Source: Mycobacterium cookii (GTDB lineage: Bacteria; Actinomycetota; Actinomycetes; Mycobacteriales; Mycobacteriaceae). Taken from it: a DNA stretch of 64,000 bases. This document shows positions 39,722 through 49,186 of the stretch, one piece after another; position 1 is the first letter of the stretch; each line of letters opens with the position of its first letter. The stretch is from positions 1,860,001 to 1,924,000 of the forward strand of contig NZ_AP022569.1 of NCBI RefSeq assembly GCF_010727945.1, given 5' to 3'. Made by a program: the position numbers and the translations under genes. Below the pieces are notes generated by a model, which did no database searches, was not told the origin of the DNA, and worked only from the letters and a program-made list of their open reading frames with translations.

Positions 39722-40276
39722 TCAGGAGTTGGTGGAGAGCGTCAACTCCATGAGTTTGAGCGCCTGCGCGCAGGCGTCGATACCGGGCACTTGCGGGTTC
39801 ACCCACCATCCGACCACGCCCGCGGCGTCGCTGGCGACGCCACAGGAGCCGTTGGGATCGTTCGGCCGCATCACGATGGATGGCACACCGGCGATCGCCC
39901 GTTGCTCGATCTGGTACTTCAGGAATTCGGCGACCTTGCGTTCGTTGGCCAGGCTGCCCTGCTCGAACCAGAAGCGGGTGATGTCGATCAGGCCGCCGGG
40001 ATTAGCCGCCTGCCAGCGGCAGATCGCCCCGACGAACGTGCTCTGAATGTCCTGCGGGTCGGCGCCCACCGTCTTGGCCAACACATCGGTGGTCAGGACT
40101 TCACACTCTTTTTGCAGATTCGGGTACTGCTGCTCGGAGGAGTTGTTGCGCGGCACGTTGTCACCGGCGCCCGCTTTCACCGCGGTGCCGTCCACCGACC
40201 TCGTGCAGCCGGTCGACGCCGACAGCGCGGTGGCCAGCACCGCGACACCCACCAGGACCCGACGGCGCACGCTCAT
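39722..40276 (-). CDS. lprB: Lipoprotein LprB (DUF3558)
   Basis: 184 aa, near-equal to M. tuberculosis LprB (185 aa). The signal peptide ends in a lipobox with C24 (LSASTGC). The mature DUF3558 domain has paired cysteines (ECEVL, GAICRW, GSCGVA, DACAQAL). Surface lipoprotein of unknown function. Its ATG overlaps the lprC stop by four bases, so the pair is co-translated. Confidence 0.9.
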   Translation of the reverse strand: MSVRRRVLVGVAVLATALSASTGCTRSVDGTAVKAGAGDNVPRNNSSEQQYPNLQKECEVLTTDVLAKTVGADPQDIQSTFVGAICRWQAANPGGLIDITRFWFEQGSLANERKVAEFLKYQIEQRAIAGVPSIVMRPNDPNGSCGVASDAAGVVGWWVNPQVPGIDACAQALKLMELTLSTNS

Positions 40277-40821
40277 TTCGAGTTCGCAATCGTTTGACGC
40301 GCCAGCTCTTTGGCGACGTTGCAGGCATCAGGGAACGGCTTCTGACTGAAGTTCACCGACCACTCGATGAAGTCGTCGGAGAACTGGATGCCCACCTCGC
40401 ACAGCGAGTCTCCGAGCTGCGGATCGTTGCCGACCGCAATGAAACCGCCGTGGCCGTTGATGTTGACGTCCTCCACGCTGGAGCGGGACAGCTCTTCGGT
40501 CTTGCGTTCCCGGCCGATCGGGCTGCCGCGGTACCAGGAGAACGAGAAGTGCGGGCCGAGGATCCCGCCGCCGGCCAGCCACTGGCAGCCCACGGAATTC
40601 TTGGCGGTGTTGACCAGCCCGTTTATCTGAGTCAGCTTGGTCACCGTCTCGTCGTTGATGCCGCCGCACTGCGGGAACATCGGACCGTGATTGCCCTGCC
40701 CCGACGCCGGCGCCGTCGACCCGGATGACTGGGATTGATTGGAGCCGGAATCAGAGCACGCGGCCGCAATCGGAATCAAAGTCGCTGCCGCGCACGCCAG
40801 CGCCGCCACGTTCCGCCGCAC
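40273..40821 (-). CDS. lprC: Lipoprotein LprC (DUF3558)
   Basis: 182 aa (180 in M. tuberculosis). Start GTG 40821 gives MRRNVAALACAAATLIPIAA and a lipobox cysteine at residue 22; GTG 40833 would add four residues. Mature part has the DUF3558 cysteine pattern (FPQCGG, VGCQWL, SLCEVG, DACNVA), matching lprB, so the two are ancient paralogues. A 7-codon leaderless upstream ORF ends three bases before the start. Confidence 0.88.
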   Translation of the reverse strand: MRRNVAALACAAATLIPIAAACSDSGSNQSQSSGSTAPASGQGNHGPMFPQCGGINDETVTKLTQINGLVNTAKNSVGCQWLAGGGILGPHFSFSWYRGSPIGRERKTEELSRSSVEDVNINGHGGFIAVGNDPQLGDSLCEVGIQFSDDFIEWSVNFSQKPFPDACNVAKELARQTIANSK

Positions 40822-40823
40822 CG

Positions 40824-40860
40824 CTACCCGCACCTTCTGGTGATCACAGGTTGCACTGTA
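40824..40860 (-). promoter_or_regulatory. lprC promoter and 7-codon upstream ORF
   Basis: TACAGT (40855-40860, minus strand) lies 7 nt before GTG 40847, which reads MITRRCG and stops at TAG 40824. Inside it, AGAAGG can serve as ribosome-binding site for lprC. Predicted only. Confidence 0.35.
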
Positions 40861-40960
40861 GCGGCACCGCCTTTGGGCAACCATCGCACACGCGGTGAGC
40901 TGTGGTTTCTTATCAATGATCGCCGAGACCCGACATCGGCGGATATGCAACAGTTACCAG

Positions 40961-42706
40961 ATGCTCCTGGCCCTGCTACGCCAGTTCGTCGGGCCGTACC
41001 GCTGGTTGGTTGCGGCGGTGATGACGCTGCAATCGGTGAGCACGCTGGCGTCGCTCTATCTGCCGACCGTGAACGCCACGATCATCGACGACGGCATCGC
41101 CAAGGGCGACACCGCCACCATCGTCCGGCTCGGTGGGCTGATGTTCGTGGTCACCGCGCTGCAGGTGCTGTGTTCGGTGGGCGCGCTGTACTTCGGCTCC
41201 AGGACCGGGATGGGGTGCGGCCGTGATCTGCGGTCCGCGGTGTTCCATCACGTCACGTCGTTCTCCGAACACGAGACCGCCCGGTTCGGCGCGCCGTCAC
41301 TGCTCACCCGCACCACCAACGACGTCCGCCAGATTCAGTTCCTGGTGCAGATGGCCACGACTGTCCTGGTCGCCGCGCCGATCATGTGCGTGGGCGGAAT
41401 CGCGATGGCGATCCACCAGGACGCCGAGCTGTCCTGGCTGCTGGTGATCAGCGTCCCGGTGCTGGTCGCGGCCAACTACTGGATCATCTCCAACACGCTG
41501 CCGATCTTCCGCAGCATGCAGCGGCTGATCGACAACATCAACCGGGTGATGCGCGAGCAGCTGTCCGGTGTGCGGGTGGTGCGGGCGTTCGCCCGTGAAT
41601 CCTACGAACGTCGCCGCTTCGACGAGGTCAACGTCGCGCTGTCGGACACCGCGCAGACCGCGGGCAACTGGCAGGCGCTGATGCTGCCGGTGACCACGTT
41701 GACCATCAACTGCTCCAGCGTCGCGCTGATCTGGTTCGGCGGCTTACGCATCGACAGCGGCCGGATGCAGGTCGGCTCGCTGGTCGCGTTCCTCGCCTAT
41801 TTCACCCAGATCCTGATGGCGGTGCTGATGGCGACGATGACCGTGATGGTGTTGCCACGGGCGGCGGTGTGCGCAGAACGGATCACCGAGGTGCTGACGA
41901 CGATCCCGGCAGTCGGCAATCCGGCCAACCCGGTGCCGCCGTCCGGCGATCAGCGCGGCGTCGTGCAGCTGCGCGGCGCGTCATTCCGCTATCCCGGCGC
42001 GGACCGGCCTGTGCTGCAGGATATTTCGCTGACCGCACGGCCCGGCACCAGCACCGCGATCATCGGCAGCACCGGTTCGGGAAAGTCGACGCTGGTGGCG
42101 CTGATCTGCCGGTTGTACGACGTGACCGCCGGCACCGTCCTTGTCGACGGTGTCGACGTGCGCGACCGGGTCGTCGACGAGCTGTGGTCGGGCATCGGGC
42201 TGATACCCCAACGCGGCTATCTGTTTTCCGGCACCGTCGCCGAAAACCTGCGCTACGGCAAGTCGGACGCGACCGAAGACGAGATGTGGGACGCGTTGCG
42301 AATCGCGGCGGCCGACGAATTCGTCCGCACACACCCCGACGGCCTGCAGATGCGCGTCGCGCAGGGCGGCGTCAACTTCTCCGGCGGACAACGCCAGCGA
42401 CTGGCGATCGCGCGGGCGGTGATCCGCCGGCCGGCCGTCTACATTTTCGACGACTCGTTTTCCGCTCTCGACGTCCACACCGACACCAAGGTCCGCGCCC
42501 AACTCGCCGAAGCCGCCGCCGAGTCGACGGTCATCATTGTGGCACAACGTATTTCGACAATCATCGGCGCCGACCGGGTGATCGTCCTCGACGACGGGCG
42601 GGTGGTCGGCGCGGGCACCCATGAATCGCTGATGACCGACTGCCCGACCTATCGGGAATTCGCGGAATCGCAGTCGCTGGGCGCCGAAGTGGGTGATCTC
42701 CGGTGA
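40961..42706 (+). CDS. ABC exporter half-transporter (Rv1273c-like), degenerate ATPase site
   Basis: 581 aa. N-terminal six-helix exporter domain (about 1-320), then the nucleotide-binding domain with Walker [11 protein letters not shown], signature [10 protein letters not shown] and Walker [14 protein letters not shown]. The residue after Walker B is aspartate, not the catalytic glutamate, as in the degenerate half of heterodimeric exporters (BmrC, TM287). It should pair with the next gene, whose GTG overlaps its stop. Likely a lipid or drug exporter; cargo unknown. Confidence 0.9.
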   Translation: MLLALLRQFVGPYRWLVAAVMTLQSVSTLASLYLPTVNATIIDDGIAKGDTATIVRLGGLMFVVTALQVLCSVGALYFGSRTGMGCGRDLRSAVFHHVTSFSEHETARFGAPSLLTRTTNDVRQIQFLVQMATTVLVAAPIMCVGGIAMAIHQDAELSWLLVISVPVLVAANYWIISNTLPIFRSMQRLIDNINRVMREQLSGVRVVRAFARESYERRRFDEVNVALSDTAQTAGNWQALMLPVTTLTINCSSVALIWFGGLRIDSGRMQVGSLVAFLAYFTQILMAVLMATMTVMVLPRAAVCAERITEVLTTIPAVGNPANPVPPSGDQRGVVQLRGASFRYPGADRPVLQDISLTARPGTSTAIIGSTGSGKSTLVALICRLYDVTAGTVLVDGVDVRDRVVDELWSGIGLIPQRGYLFSGTVAENLRYGKSDATEDEMWDALRIAAADEFVRTHPDGLQMRVAQGGVNFSGGQRQRLAIARAVIRRPAVYIFDDSFSALDVHTDTKVRAQLAEAAAESTVIIVAQRISTIIGADRVIVLDDGRVVGAGTHESLMTDCPTYREFAESQSLGAEVGDLR

Positions 42707-44610
42707 CCGCGTCGATGGGTGACGTGCGCCGCGCCGCCGCTCCCCCGGCCACCCGGCCGCGGAACTTCAGAGCGTCGACCGTTCGTCTGGTGAAACTGCT
42801 CGCACCGCAACGCCGTACGGCCATTGCGGTGATCGCCCTGAGCCTGTTGGGCACGGTGATCGGCGTCGTGGTTCCACGGATCCTCGGCCACGCCACCGAT
42901 CTGCTGTTCAACGGGGTGATCGGTCGGCAGTTGCCCGCGGGCATCACCAAGGATCAGGCTGTCGCGGCTGCGCGGGCGCGCGGCAACAACGCCTTCGCCG
43001 ACCTGCTCTCCGGGATGCACGTGGTCCCCGGACGCGGTGTCGACTTCGATGCGGTCGCCCGCACGTTGGCGCTGGGTCTGATCATGTATCTGGTTGCCGC
43101 GCTGATGATTTGGGTTCAGGCTCGGCTGCTCAACGTGACGGTGCGGCGGACGCTGCAGGGGCTGCGGTCGCAAGTCGAGGACAAGATGCACCGGCTGCCG
43201 CTGGCCTACTTCGACAACCGGCAGCGCGGCGAAGTGCTCAGCCGGGTCACCAACGACATCGACAACCTGCAGACGTCGTTGTCGATGACGATCGCTCAGC
43301 TGTTCAGCGCGGTGCTGACCGTGGTGACAGTGCTGGTGATGATGGTGACGATCTCGCCGGTGCTGACCGGGATCACGTTGGTGACGGTCCCGGTGTCGGT
43401 GCTGGCGACCCGGGCGATCGCGCGACGCTCGCAGCGAATGTTCTTCGCGCAGTGGAGGAATACCGGCCGGCTCAACGCTCACATCGAGGAGAGCTACAGC
43501 GGTTTCACCTTGGTCAGGACATTCGGCCAGCGCGACCGGATCGAAGACGAGTTCCGCCGGCTCAACGACGAGGTCTACCACGCGAGTTTCGGCGCTCAGC
43601 TGCTCTCCGGGCTGGTGTCACCGGCGACCACGTTCATCAGCAACCTCAGCTACGTCGGGGTGGCGGTGGTCGGCGGCGTGCAGGTGGCGACCGGGCAGAT
43701 CACGGTCGGCAGCATCCAGGCGTTCATCCAATACGTGCGGCAGTTCAACGGGCCGGTCAATCAGGTGGCCTCTATGTACAACACGCTGCAGTCCGGTGTG
43801 GCCAGCGCCGAGCGGGTCTTCGACCTGCTCGACGAGACCGAGGAAGCACCCGACCGCGAGCTGTCCCTGCCGTCGCTCAACGGCGAAGGCCCGACGGGGC
43901 GAGTGGAATTCGACCAGGTGAGCTTCGGCTACCACCCCGGCCATCCGGTGCTCGAGGATCTCTCGTTCACCGCCCAACCGGGCAGCACCGTGGCCATCGT
44001 GGGCCCCACCGGGGTGGGCAAGACCACGCTGGTGAACTTGTTGATGCGCTTCTACGACGTCGATTCCGGCCGCATCCTTGTCGACGGCGTCGACATCACT
44101 ACCGTCAACCGGCATTCGCTGCGCTCGCGGATCGGGATGGTGCTGCAGGACACCTGGCTGTTCAGTGGGACGATCGCGCAGAACATCGCCTACGGCCGAC
44201 CGGACGCCGGCGACGACGACATCATCGATGCGGCCAAGGCCGCCTACGTGGATCGGTTCGTGCACACGCTGCCGAACGGTTACGAGACCCGGGTGGCCGA
44301 CGGCGGCGGCAACATCAGCGCCGGCGAGCGTCAGCTGATCACCATCGCGCGGGCGTTTCTGGCTCGCCCGCAGCTGCTGATCCTGGACGAGGCGACCAGC
44401 TCGGTGGACACCCGCACCGAGCTGCTGATCGCCAAGGCCACCCACGAGTTGCGTCGCGACCGAACGAGTTTCATTATCGCCCATCGCCTTTCGACGATCC
44501 GCGATGCAGACGTCATCCTGGTGATGGAGGCCGGCAAGATCGTGGAGCAGGGCAACCACGGCGAACTGCTGGCCCGCCGTGGCGCCTACTACCGGATGAC
44601 CCAGGCCTAG
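42703..44610 (+). CDS. ABC exporter half-transporter (Rv1272c-like), catalytic half
   Basis: 635 aa. Six membrane helices with a long insert after the first (about residues 60-120), then Walker [12 protein letters not shown], Walker [13 protein letters not shown] with the catalytic glutamate, and a non-standard signature [14 protein letters not shown] instead of LSGGQ. Together with the Asp-type partner this gives one active and one degenerate ATP site. Co-translated with the upstream gene. Its stop and that of the RHH-type gene share CTAG. Confidence 0.91.
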   Translation: MTASMGDVRRAAAPPATRPRNFRASTVRLVKLLAPQRRTAIAVIALSLLGTVIGVVVPRILGHATDLLFNGVIGRQLPAGITKDQAVAAARARGNNAFADLLSGMHVVPGRGVDFDAVARTLALGLIMYLVAALMIWVQARLLNVTVRRTLQGLRSQVEDKMHRLPLAYFDNRQRGEVLSRVTNDIDNLQTSLSMTIAQLFSAVLTVVTVLVMMVTISPVLTGITLVTVPVSVLATRAIARRSQRMFFAQWRNTGRLNAHIEESYSGFTLVRTFGQRDRIEDEFRRLNDEVYHASFGAQLLSGLVSPATTFISNLSYVGVAVVGGVQVATGQITVGSIQAFIQYVRQFNGPVNQVASMYNTLQSGVASAERVFDLLDETEEAPDRELSLPSLNGEGPTGRVEFDQVSFGYHPGHPVLEDLSFTAQPGSTVAIVGPTGVGKTTLVNLLMRFYDVDSGRILVDGVDITTVNRHSLRSRIGMVLQDTWLFSGTIAQNIAYGRPDAGDDDIIDAAKAAYVDRFVHTLPNGYETRVADGGGNISAGERQLITIARAFLARPQLLILDEATSSVDTRTELLIAKATHELRRDRTSFIIAHRLSTIRDADVILVMEAGKIVEQGNHGELLARRGAYYRMTQA

Positions 44611-45161
44611 AGTTCGGGGCCCTCGGCGCGCAGATCGTCGACCGCGGACATCGCATCGCGTAGTTTGGCCAGCCACTCTTCGGTGTGCTCGCCGACCAGC
44701 TTCACCGACCAGGCCAACGCATCAGAACGGGACCGGGCCACGCCGGCGTCGACCAGGGTGTCGAGCACCTGGCGCTCCGGCTGTTTCAGCCGCGTCATCA
44801 CCGGAACGGCGATGTGGGTGAACAGGATCGGCTCGCCGCCGATCTCGACGCCCCAGGACACCTTGCGGCCATAGCGGGCCTGCGCCTCGTCGGCGATGTG
44901 CATTCGCTCCGACCGGGTCTCCTCGCGAAACCGCGACGCCCGCCCTGATGCGTGGGCGTCGCTCTCGCTCTCCTCCGAGGGCAGCGTGCCGATGACGGTG
45001 ATCTCTTCGCGGTCGACGACGACGGTCGGGTCGCCGGCGAACCAGCCGTCGGGCAGCCGACCGGCGAACCAGTCCGCGGCGTCGCCGGCGTCGGGTTGGC
45101 CGGCTTGCTGCCAGCCGCCGGAGCGGCCGTAGCGCCGCCCGTGTCCATGTTGGTGTTTCAT
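44607..45161 (-). CDS. Probable ribbon-helix-helix regulator, unknown family
   Basis: 184 aa. N-terminus rich in H, G and R ([16 protein letters not shown]), a middle segment with [20 protein letters not shown], and a C-terminal part ([40 protein letters not shown]) that fits the strand-helix-helix layout of RHH DNA-binding domains. I do not recognise the family. Three 8-bp direct repeats directly before the start codon suggest it binds its own promoter. Overlaps the ABC exporter gene tail to tail. Confidence 0.6.
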   Translation of the reverse strand: MKHQHGHGRRYGRSGGWQQAGQPDAGDAADWFAGRLPDGWFAGDPTVVVDREEITVIGTLPSEESESDAHASGRASRFREETRSERMHIADEAQARYGRKVSWGVEIGGEPILFTHIAVPVMTRLKQPERQVLDTLVDAGVARSRSDALAWSVKLVGEHTEEWLAKLRDAMSAVDDLRAEGPEL

Positions 45162-45162
45162 A

Positions 45163-45186
45163 TTTACATGATTACATCATTACAAA
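45163..45186 (-). promoter_or_regulatory. Iterated octamer operator before the RHH-type gene
   Basis: Plus-strand TTTACATG, ATTACATC and ATTACAAA stand end to end, 8-bp period, immediately upstream of the ATG at 45161. They also contain the palindrome ATGAT-TAC-ATCAT (45168-45180). The patch is very A/T-rich for this genome. Short tandem sites of one helical face are typical of RHH repressors such as omega or ParG-type proteins. Confidence 0.5.
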
Positions 45187-45219
45187 GCAAAGCAACGTCG
45201 GTTCACTGCCGGCGAACAC

Positions 45220-46344
45220 TCAACCCTCGCCCTCGCCGCGGCGGGCGCGGAACAACTTCACCTCGCCCTTGATCCCCTTGAGGTGTCGCGCACCGGCAAA
45301 CGACCAGCTGAAACCAGCGGAATCGCCGAGTTCTTCGCGCACCGACTCGGCGGCCAGCACCGCGCCCGGCCGCGACGCCGCCGTCACCCTGCTTGCGATG
45401 TTGACCGGGCTACCGAACCAGTCGCCGGCCCGGCTCACCGCAGCCCCCGAGGCGATGCCGGCCCGCAGCCGGGGAAAGTCGTTGTCGCTGTCGGCGATGT
45501 CGACGAGCTTGAGCGCGGCGTCCAGCAGTGGCGCCGGTTCGGTGCAGACGAACATCACCGCGTCGCCGATCGTCTTGATGAAGCGCACCGGTGGAGTGGC
45601 GACGTCGCGGGCGACGTCGGCGAGCCGGTTGGCCAGCTGGCCGAGCTCTTCGGGCGGCAGCTCCTCGCCCAACCGGGTGAAGCCGACCAGATCGGCGAAG
45701 GCCACCACGATGTGCCGCGCCCCCGGCAGCGGTGCGCCCACCGCCCGCTCGCTGGCGTTGACCGCTTCGGTCTCCATCATGTGCCGCAGCTGCATGAACA
45801 GCATGTCTTCGATCATCGGCCCGAGCAGCGGCGTAATACGGCTCACCAGCGCCTGGGACGCCTTGGCCGTCTCCAACTCGCTGGCGCCGGGCTGCAGAAT
45901 GGCCGACAGCGCGGTGTATCGCATCACCTCGGCGGCGTGCGAAAGTCCTTCGGCGAGAACACGAACGACCTGCACAACTTGATCGGGGTGAATGCCGAGC
46001 GCGAGGAAGTCCTTGGCGTGCGCCGCAGCGGCCCCGTCGGCGCGCAGATGGACGGCTGCGTCAGGGTCGTCGACACGGACCAACCCGATGGCGCGCTGCA
46101 CGCGTTGCAGCAGTTCCAGATCGATGCCGGCCGACTCGCTGATCTCGCGCGTCGAAACGTAATCGCCGTCGTCACCCATCAGCCGGCGCGACGCCACCAG
46201 CATCGGAACCGGCGCGGTACGGATCTCGTCGGCGGTGATCCCTTGCTCGAAAAGCCACTCGATCAGCTCGGCGCGCTCTGCGCGTGCGCTGCCTTCCAAA
46301 CCGTCGAGCAGCTTCTCGACTTCCGGATCTCGGGGTTCATCCAC
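45220..46344 (-). CDS. pH-sensing-type adenylate cyclase (Rv1264-like)
   Basis: 374 aa, class III cyclase with an N-terminal regulatory domain (about 1-190) and C-terminal catalytic domain. Catalytic residues visible: metal aspartate in [13 protein letters not shown] near residue 216, substrate-defining lysine and second metal aspartate in [11 protein letters not shown] near 258, the second substrate residue in DWFGSPVN, and the transition-state N/R in VNIASRVT. Rv1264 is a soluble holoenzyme inhibited by its N-terminal domain at neutral pH; the same layout here suggests the same control. GTG start. Confidence 0.9.
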   Translation of the reverse strand: MDEPRDPEVEKLLDGLEGSARAERAELIEWLFEQGITADEIRTAPVPMLVASRRLMGDDGDYVSTREISESAGIDLELLQRVQRAIGLVRVDDPDAAVHLRADGAAAAHAKDFLALGIHPDQVVQVVRVLAEGLSHAAEVMRYTALSAILQPGASELETAKASQALVSRITPLLGPMIEDMLFMQLRHMMETEAVNASERAVGAPLPGARHIVVAFADLVGFTRLGEELPPEELGQLANRLADVARDVATPPVRFIKTIGDAVMFVCTEPAPLLDAALKLVDIADSDNDFPRLRAGIASGAAVSRAGDWFGSPVNIASRVTAASRPGAVLAAESVREELGDSAGFSWSFAGARHLKGIKGEVKLFRARRGEGEG

Positions 46345-46373
46345 TCCGCCAACGTATAACGCAGCAAGGCATC

Positions 46374-46925
46374 ATGGGGTCGATGTCCACACCGCTGCTG
46401 CAGGGTTTCGCCCCGGTCGCCGACGATGACGCACGGTTGTTGATCCTCGGATCGTTCCCGAGCGTCCAGTCGCTGGCGGTCAGGCAGTATTACGGCAACC
46501 CGCGAAATGCGTTCTGGCCGATCGCCGGTGAGCTTTTCGGATTCGACGCCGCGATGCCGTACGAAAACCGTTTGACCGCATTGCAATCCCGTGGCGTCGC
46601 GTTGTGGGATGTGCTGCACAAGTGTCGCCGTGCGGGCAGCTCAGACGCTGAATTCGACGCTCACAGCCTGGTGGTCAACGACTTTCGTCGATTCTTCGCA
46701 TCACACCGGTCGATTGATCGGGTGTGCTTCAACGGACGTGTGGCGCAGCGATTGTTCGAAAAGCTGGTCGACATCGAGGCGCCGGTCAGCTATCAGCTGC
46801 TGCCGTCGAGCAGCCCGGCCCGCGCGATGCCCGCGGGTCAGAAGCTGGCCGCGTGGCGGCGCACCGTCATGACACCGGCGGACGCCGCTGCGCCCAGGGG
46901 CGAGCCTCCTCGATCTGCGCGCTGA
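46374..46925 (+). CDS. Mismatch-specific/hypoxanthine DNA glycosylase
   Basis: 183 aa, uracil-DNA-glycosylase superfamily. LLILGSFPSVQSLAVRQYYG and NPRNAFWPIAGELFGF match the deoxyinosine glycosylase branch, and QLLPSSSPARAM the C-terminal substrate loop. It removes deaminated bases. ATG 46374 (AAGG upstream) or ATG 46383 are both possible. TATAAC (46355-46360) is a likely -10. The last 59 bp overlap the amidase gene on the other strand. Confidence 0.8.
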   Translation: MGSMSTPLLQGFAPVADDDARLLILGSFPSVQSLAVRQYYGNPRNAFWPIAGELFGFDAAMPYENRLTALQSRGVALWDVLHKCRRAGSSDAEFDAHSLVVNDFRRFFASHRSIDRVCFNGRVAQRLFEKLVDIEAPVSYQLLPSSSPARAMPAGQKLAAWRRTVMTPADAAAPRGEPPRSAR

Positions 46926-48258
46926 GCGCGAGCAGGGTCGCCTCGTCGTGCGGGCGGCCGACCAGCTGAATCGACAGCGGAACGCCGTGGCGATCGAGCG
47001 CCCACGGCACCGCGGCCGCGGGCTGACCGGTGAGATTCCACATCTCGAAGAACGGCACCCGCTGCGACACCAGCAGCAGACTCGAAATGCCGCCGCGGCG
47101 TTGATAAGCCCCGACCCGCGACGGTCCGGTCGCGTTGCCGGGAGTGATGACGACGTCGACGTCGTCGAAGATCGACTGAATCCGCCCGGCGAGCGCCGAC
47201 TCCGCTGCCCGGATGGTCGCCATCCGCCGATCGGAGAGCAGCGATCCGATGCGCGCCATGTTCCGGGTCCGCTTCTCCAGCCGGTCCTGGTGCGGCAGCC
47301 TGCGCACATCGTCGTAAATCCCCCGGAAAAACCGCGGCAGGAAGTTGCCGTAGACGGCCGCCGGTGGATAGTCCGGATCGCGCACGACGACGTCGTGGCC
47401 GAGGTCGCGCAGCAGTGCGCCTGCCGCGTCGACAGCCGCGCGCTGCTCCGCGCCGACCTTGGCGATCAGCGGCGGTGGGACCTTGGTGCTCAAGGCAATT
47501 CGCAGTCGGCCAGGATCCTTGCGCGCAGCGTCGACGAATCCGCCGGCGGGACCGGGCGTCGAGGTCGTGACGTCCAGGAACAAGGCCGCGTCCTCGACCG
47601 AGCGTGCGATCGGGCCGTTGACCGACAACCCGCACCACGCGTCGTCGTGGGGCGCCAGCGGCACCCGACCGCGTTGCGGTTTCAAACCGAACAGACCGCA
47701 CCAGCCTGACGGGATGCGGATCGAGCCACCGCCGTCGGAGCCCAGCGCCAACGGCGCCAGGCCGGCAGCAACCGCCGCACCGCTGCCCCCGCTGCTGCCG
47801 CCCGGGGTGAGCGCGGTGTTCCACGGGTTGCGGGTCGCGCCGAACGTCAGCGATTCGGTGAACGGGAAGATCATCAGTTCGGGCACATTGGTTTTGCCGA
47901 TGATGACTGCGCCGGCGGCGCGCAACCGGCTGACCACTTCGGCGTCGCGGACCGCGGCGGTCGACACCGCACCGCTGCCGCAGGCTGTCACTTCCCCGTC
48001 GACATCGACGTCGTCTTTGATCGCGACGGGGACGCCGAGCAGCGGCAGCCGCTCGCCGGTGTCGATGCGGTGTTGCGCGGCCGCAGCCTCTTGGCGCGCG
48101 GTCTGCGTCAGCACGGTGCGGTAGCTGCGCAACTGAGGATCCAGACGGGCGATGCGGTCGAGGTAGAGATCGAGCAGCGCCGGCGCGGTGACGGTACCCG
48201 CGGCCAGCAGCCGCGCCTGTTCTGCTGCTCCAGCGAAGGCCAGTTCTCCGAGGTCCAT
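46867..48258 (-). CDS. amiB2: Amidase (AmiB2-like)
   Basis: 463 aa (462 in M. tuberculosis AmiB2). Amidase-signature enzyme: catalytic lysine in GVPVAIKDDVDV, the GGSSGGSGAAVAAGL loop with the cis-serine, and the nucleophile region ALGSDGGGSIRIPSGWCGLF. Hydrolyses a carboxamide; substrate not established. ATG 48258. Divergent from the HIT gene with 38 bp between. Confidence 0.9.
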   Translation of the reverse strand: MDLGELAFAGAAEQARLLAAGTVTAPALLDLYLDRIARLDPQLRSYRTVLTQTARQEAAAAQHRIDTGERLPLLGVPVAIKDDVDVDGEVTACGSGAVSTAAVRDAEVVSRLRAAGAVIIGKTNVPELMIFPFTESLTFGATRNPWNTALTPGGSSGGSGAAVAAGLAPLALGSDGGGSIRIPSGWCGLFGLKPQRGRVPLAPHDDAWCGLSVNGPIARSVEDAALFLDVTTSTPGPAGGFVDAARKDPGRLRIALSTKVPPPLIAKVGAEQRAAVDAAGALLRDLGHDVVVRDPDYPPAAVYGNFLPRFFRGIYDDVRRLPHQDRLEKRTRNMARIGSLLSDRRMATIRAAESALAGRIQSIFDDVDVVITPGNATGPSRVGAYQRRGGISSLLLVSQRVPFFEMWNLTGQPAAAVPWALDRHGVPLSIQLVGRPHDEATLLALSAQIEEARPWAQRRPPVS

Positions 48259-48284
48259 GTGCGGGGAGACTACTCACCTACCGC

Positions 48285-48290
48285 TACCGT
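48285..48290 (+). promoter_or_regulatory. -10 hexamer for the HIT gene
   Basis: TACCGT with 6 nt to ATG 48297; leaderless geometry. Confidence 0.4.
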
Positions 48291-48296
48291 GACGAC

Positions 48297-48731
48297 ATGT
48301 CCTGTGTGTTCTGCGCGATCGTCGCCGGCCAGGCTCCGGCGATCCGGATCTACGAGGACGACGGCTATCTGGCCTTCCTCGACATTCGCCCCTTCACCCG
48401 CGGTCACACCCTGGTGGTGCCCAAGCAACATTCGGTCGACCTCACCGACACGCCCGCCGAGACGCTGGCCGGCATGCTGACGATCGGACAGCGCATCGCC
48501 AAGGCCGCACGTGCCACCGAGTTGGCCGACGCCACCAACATCGGCATCAACGACGGCCGCGCGGCCTTTCAGACGGTCTTCCACATACATCTGCATGTGC
48601 TGCTCCGGCGCAACGGCGACAAGCTGTCGGTGGCCAAAGGCCTGGTGTTGCGCCGCGACCCCGACCGGGAGGCAACCGGCCAGATCCTGCGGGACGCACT
48701 GGCACAATTGCGGGCCAGTCCGCAAGACTGA
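48297..48731 (+). CDS. HIT-family protein (Rv1262c-like)
   Basis: 144 aa, same length as Rv1262c. Nucleotide hydrolase/transferase fold with the histidine triad FHIHLHVL and N-terminal CVFCAIVAG whose cysteines may help bind zinc. Acts on dinucleoside polyphosphates or AMP conjugates in studied members. First gene of a pair with the Ddn-like gene 5 bp on. Confidence 0.9.
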   Translation: MSCVFCAIVAGQAPAIRIYEDDGYLAFLDIRPFTRGHTLVVPKQHSVDLTDTPAETLAGMLTIGQRIAKAARATELADATNIGINDGRAAFQTVFHIHLHVLLRRNGDKLSVAKGLVLRRDPDREATGQILRDALAQLRASPQD

Positions 48732-48736
48732 GCCCC

Positions 48737-49186
48737 ATGGACATATCTCTGTGGATCGAGAAGCAGATCGGTCACCGGCTACTGGGCTTGCACGACGAGA
48801 TCTACAAACGCACCGACGGTCGAATCGGGCACAAGATACCCTTCGGCCCGGTCAACCTGATCCTGCACACGGTCGGCGCCAAGACCGGCAAGGTTCGGGA
48901 CAACACACTCACCTATGCGCGCGACGGCGACGCGTACCTCGTCGTCGCATCGAAAGGTGGCGACCCGAAAGCGCCCGGCTGGTATCACAATCTGAAAGCC
49001 AATCCGAACGTCGAAATCAACGTCGGGCCAAAGCGTTTCGGTGTCACGGCCAAACCCGTGCTGCCCGATGACCCCGACTATCAACGGCTGTGGCAGATCG
49101 TCAACAAGAACAACGCGAACCGCTACGAGGGGTACCAGAAGCGGACGTCGCGGCCGATCCCGGTGGTGCGACTCGAGGCGGTTTAG
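48737..49186 (+). CDS. Deazaflavin (F420)-dependent nitroreductase family protein (Rv1261c-like)
   Basis: 149 aa, equal to Rv1261c. Split beta-barrel of the Ddn family: LILHTVGAKTGKVRDNTLTY, ASKGGDPKAPGWYHNLKANP and the ending YEGYQKRTSRPIPVVRLEAV. Members use F420H2 to reduce quinones and related compounds. Overlaps the stop of the LLM gene on the other strand. Confidence 0.9.
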   Translation: MDISLWIEKQIGHRLLGLHDEIYKRTDGRIGHKIPFGPVNLILHTVGAKTGKVRDNTLTYARDGDAYLVVASKGGDPKAPGWYHNLKANPNVEINVGPKRFGVTAKPVLPDDPDYQRLWQIVNKNNANRYEGYQKRTSRPIPVVRLEAV

